From assembly GCA_900553225.1 (NCBI GenBank), contig USCV01000059.1, forward strand, positions 1-6,326: 6,326 nucleotides of DNA, read 5' to 3'. The notes under the pieces were generated by a model. The model was given only the letters and a program-made list of their open reading frames with translations. It had not been told where the DNA came from and made no database searches. Within the stretch, counting starts at the first letter, position 1. Every line of letters begins with the position of its first letter. This document shows positions 5,432 through 6,326 of this stretch, one piece after another. The DNA is from an uncultured Clostridium sp. (GTDB lineage: Bacteria > Bacillota > Clostridia > TANB77 > CAG-508). A program made the position numbers and the translations under genes.

Positions 5432-5929
5432 ATGAAATTAAATATTGTATTGGTAGAACCAGAAATACCTCAAAATACGGGTAACATAGCGAGAACTTGT
5501 GCAGCTACTGGAGCAAAATTGCATCTTGTTAAACCGCTAGGATTTAGTATAAGTGATAAATATTTAAAAAGAGCCGGATTAGATTATTGGGATAAATTAA
5601 AAATAGAAGAACATAGTTCGTTGGAAGATTTTTTTAAAAAGTATTCTCCAGAAGAAACAAATATGTTTTTCGTTACTACAAAGGGAAAGCAAGTATATTC
5701 ACAAAATATTTATAAAGAATTAAATGAGATATTTGTATTATTTGGAAAGGAAACTAAAGGACTACCAGAAGATATATTAATAAAATATATAAATAAAACA
5801 ATTCGAATTCCAATGAGGGAAAACTTGAGATCTTTGAATTTATCTAATTCCGTAGCAATAGTGGCATATGAAATATTAAGGCAAAATGGCTTTAATGATT
5901 TAGAACAAATTAGTGAATATTTTGATTAA
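5432..5929 (+). CDS. trmL: tRNA (cytidine(34)-2'-O)-methyltransferase TrmL (SPOUT family)
   Basis: Small SPOUT methyltransferase (YibK/CspR type). In E. coli TrmL methylates the ribose 2'-OH of the wobble nucleotide in tRNA-Leu(CAA) and tRNA-Leu(UAA). The 165 residues are close to the usual 155-160. The family motifs are all present: PEIPQNTGNIARTC with the conserved Asn and Arg (10-23), then LFGKETKGLP (103-112) and IPMRENLRSLNLSNSVAIVA (126-145), which form the trefoil-knot SAM site. Like other YibK proteins it lacks a separate RNA-binding domain. GGAGG (5421-5425) stands 6 bases before the ATG. No strong promoter is seen in the gap after the tRNA terminator. The substrate is inferred from family homology, and its nucleotide target is the one MnmG also works on in tRNA-Leu(UAA). 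Confidence 0.95.
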   Translation: MKLNIVLVEPEIPQNTGNIARTCAATGAKLHLVKPLGFSISDKYLKRAGLDYWDKLKIEEHSSLEDFFKKYSPEETNMFFVTTKGKQVYSQNIYKELNEIFVLFGKETKGLPEDILIKYINKTIRIPMRENLRSLNLSNSVAIVAYEILRQNGFNDLEQISEYFD

Positions 5930-5965
5930 AGACTTTAATATTTTGGAACCAAAATTAAAATATTT

Positions 5966-5995
5966 CATATATATTATTAGGTGATAATATATATG
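5966..5995 (+). promoter_or_regulatory. Perfect 12-bp hairpin holding the start codon of the patatin gene
   Basis: The left arm at 5966-5977 (CATATATATTAT) is exactly complementary to the right arm at 5984-5995 (ATAATATATATG), with the 6-base loop TAGGTG between. The loop holds the Shine-Dalgarno core AGGTG (5979-5983), and the last three bases of the right arm are the ATG start codon. In mRNA this would expose the ribosome binding site but bury the start codon, suggesting translation control. Apart from the closing C-G pair the stem is all A-U, so it should melt easily. Confidence 0.6.
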
Positions 5996-6326
5996 AAGTT
6001 AGGTTTATGTTTAGCTGGTGGAGGAGTGAAAGGTGCTGCGCATATTGGAGTACTAAAAGCTTTTGAAGAAGAAAATATTAAATTTGAATATTTAGCGGGT
6101 ACTTCATCTGGAAGTATTATTGCGACGATGTATTCAATGGGATATAATTCGGAAGAGATATACGAATTATTTAAGGAGTATTGTAAGAAAATAAAATATG
6201 TAGATGGATTAAACTTTTTTTCGATAATTATAGGATTATTATTTGAAAGAAAGCTGAAAATTACAGGATTAAATAATGGAAAAAAATTAGAAAATATAAT
6301 AGAGAATGTTTGTAAAAAAAAGAATA
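5993..6326 (+). CDS. Patatin-like phospholipase, N-terminal part (runs off the window)
   Basis: The first 111 codons of a bacterial patatin-like (RssA/YlbK-type) serine hydrolase, expected to act as an acyl or phospholipid hydrolase with a Ser-Asp dyad. Visible are MKLGLCLAGGGVKGAAHIGV, with the glycine-rich oxyanion-hole motif GGGVKG (9-14), and the nucleophile elbow GTSSG with Ser38 (36-40). The catalytic Asp (DGG/DGA motif) would lie beyond the window. There is no signal peptide, so a cytoplasmic or membrane-associated protein is likely. The start at ATG 5993 has AGGTG 9 bases upstream; an in-frame GTG at 5981 lies inside that binding site and is less likely. It is 63 bp after trmL on the same strand, with only a weak A/T hairpin between (5937-5964), so read-through is possible. 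The physiological substrate cannot be told. Confidence 0.9.
   Translation, partial: MKLGLCLAGGGVKGAAHIGVLKAFEEENIKFEYLAGTSSGSIIATMYSMGYNSEEIYELFKEYCKKIKYVDGLNFFSIIIGLLFERKLKITGLNNGKKLENIIENVCKKKN

Noticed and set aside
5415..5439. AATTTC and GAAATT flanking the trmL ribosome binding site, resembling the patatin start hairpin
   Set aside because: Only 6 bp of mostly A/T pairing around a 13-base loop, easily due to chance; it does not cover the start codon convincingly.
5937..5964. Hairpin after trmL (AATATTTT with AAAATATT) as a terminator
   Set aside because: The stem is pure A/T, competes with an overlapping TTTTG/CAAAA pairing, and no T tract follows, so termination there is not supported.

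Overview
The window is an AT-rich chromosomal segment with every gene on the + strand. It fits a low-GC Bacillota genome, most likely a clostridium-like anaerobe. The reasons are the order mnmG-rsmG-parA-parB (the classic set near the replication origin), strong AG-rich Shine-Dalgarno sites, a TTG start on parA, strongly A/T-ending codons, and tRNA genes that encode their own CCA end. The species cannot be named from sequence alone.

Layout. Bases 1-430 hold no convincing gene. Bases 1-240 contain only 18 G or C (7.5%) and form a degenerate two-copy tandem repeat with a period of about 150 bp; a more GC-rich, foldable leader (about 329-413) then leads into mnmG. mnmG (431-2308) and rsmG (2319-3041) form a tight pair. 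A 136-bp gap holds a long inverted repeat that both resembles a terminator and carries the -35 box of a good promoter for parA (3178-3999, TTG start) and parB (3992-4846, overlapping parA by 8 bp). The next 252 bp have a 99-bp interrupted palindrome and a strong tRNA promoter. Two serine tRNA genes follow (UGA, 5099-5190; GCU, 5232-5323), with a hairpin between them and an intrinsic terminator after the second. trmL (5432-5929) comes next, then the first 111 codons of a patatin-like phospholipase (5993 to the window end), whose start codon lies in a perfect 12-bp hairpin with the Shine-Dalgarno core in the loop.

Functionally the window combines translation quality control and chromosome segregation. 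MnmG modifies the tRNA wobble uridine, TrmL methylates the ribose of nucleotide 34, RsmG methylates 16S rRNA, and two serine tRNAs are supplied. ParA and ParB handle origin segregation. The protein genes are ordinary, full-length members of known families. I see no new protein system; the unusual signals are in the non-coding DNA: the tandem AT-rich repeat with evenly spaced 9-mers, the alternative-pairing leader, the promoter-embedded inverted repeat, the 99-bp palindrome, and the start-codon hairpin of the patatin gene.
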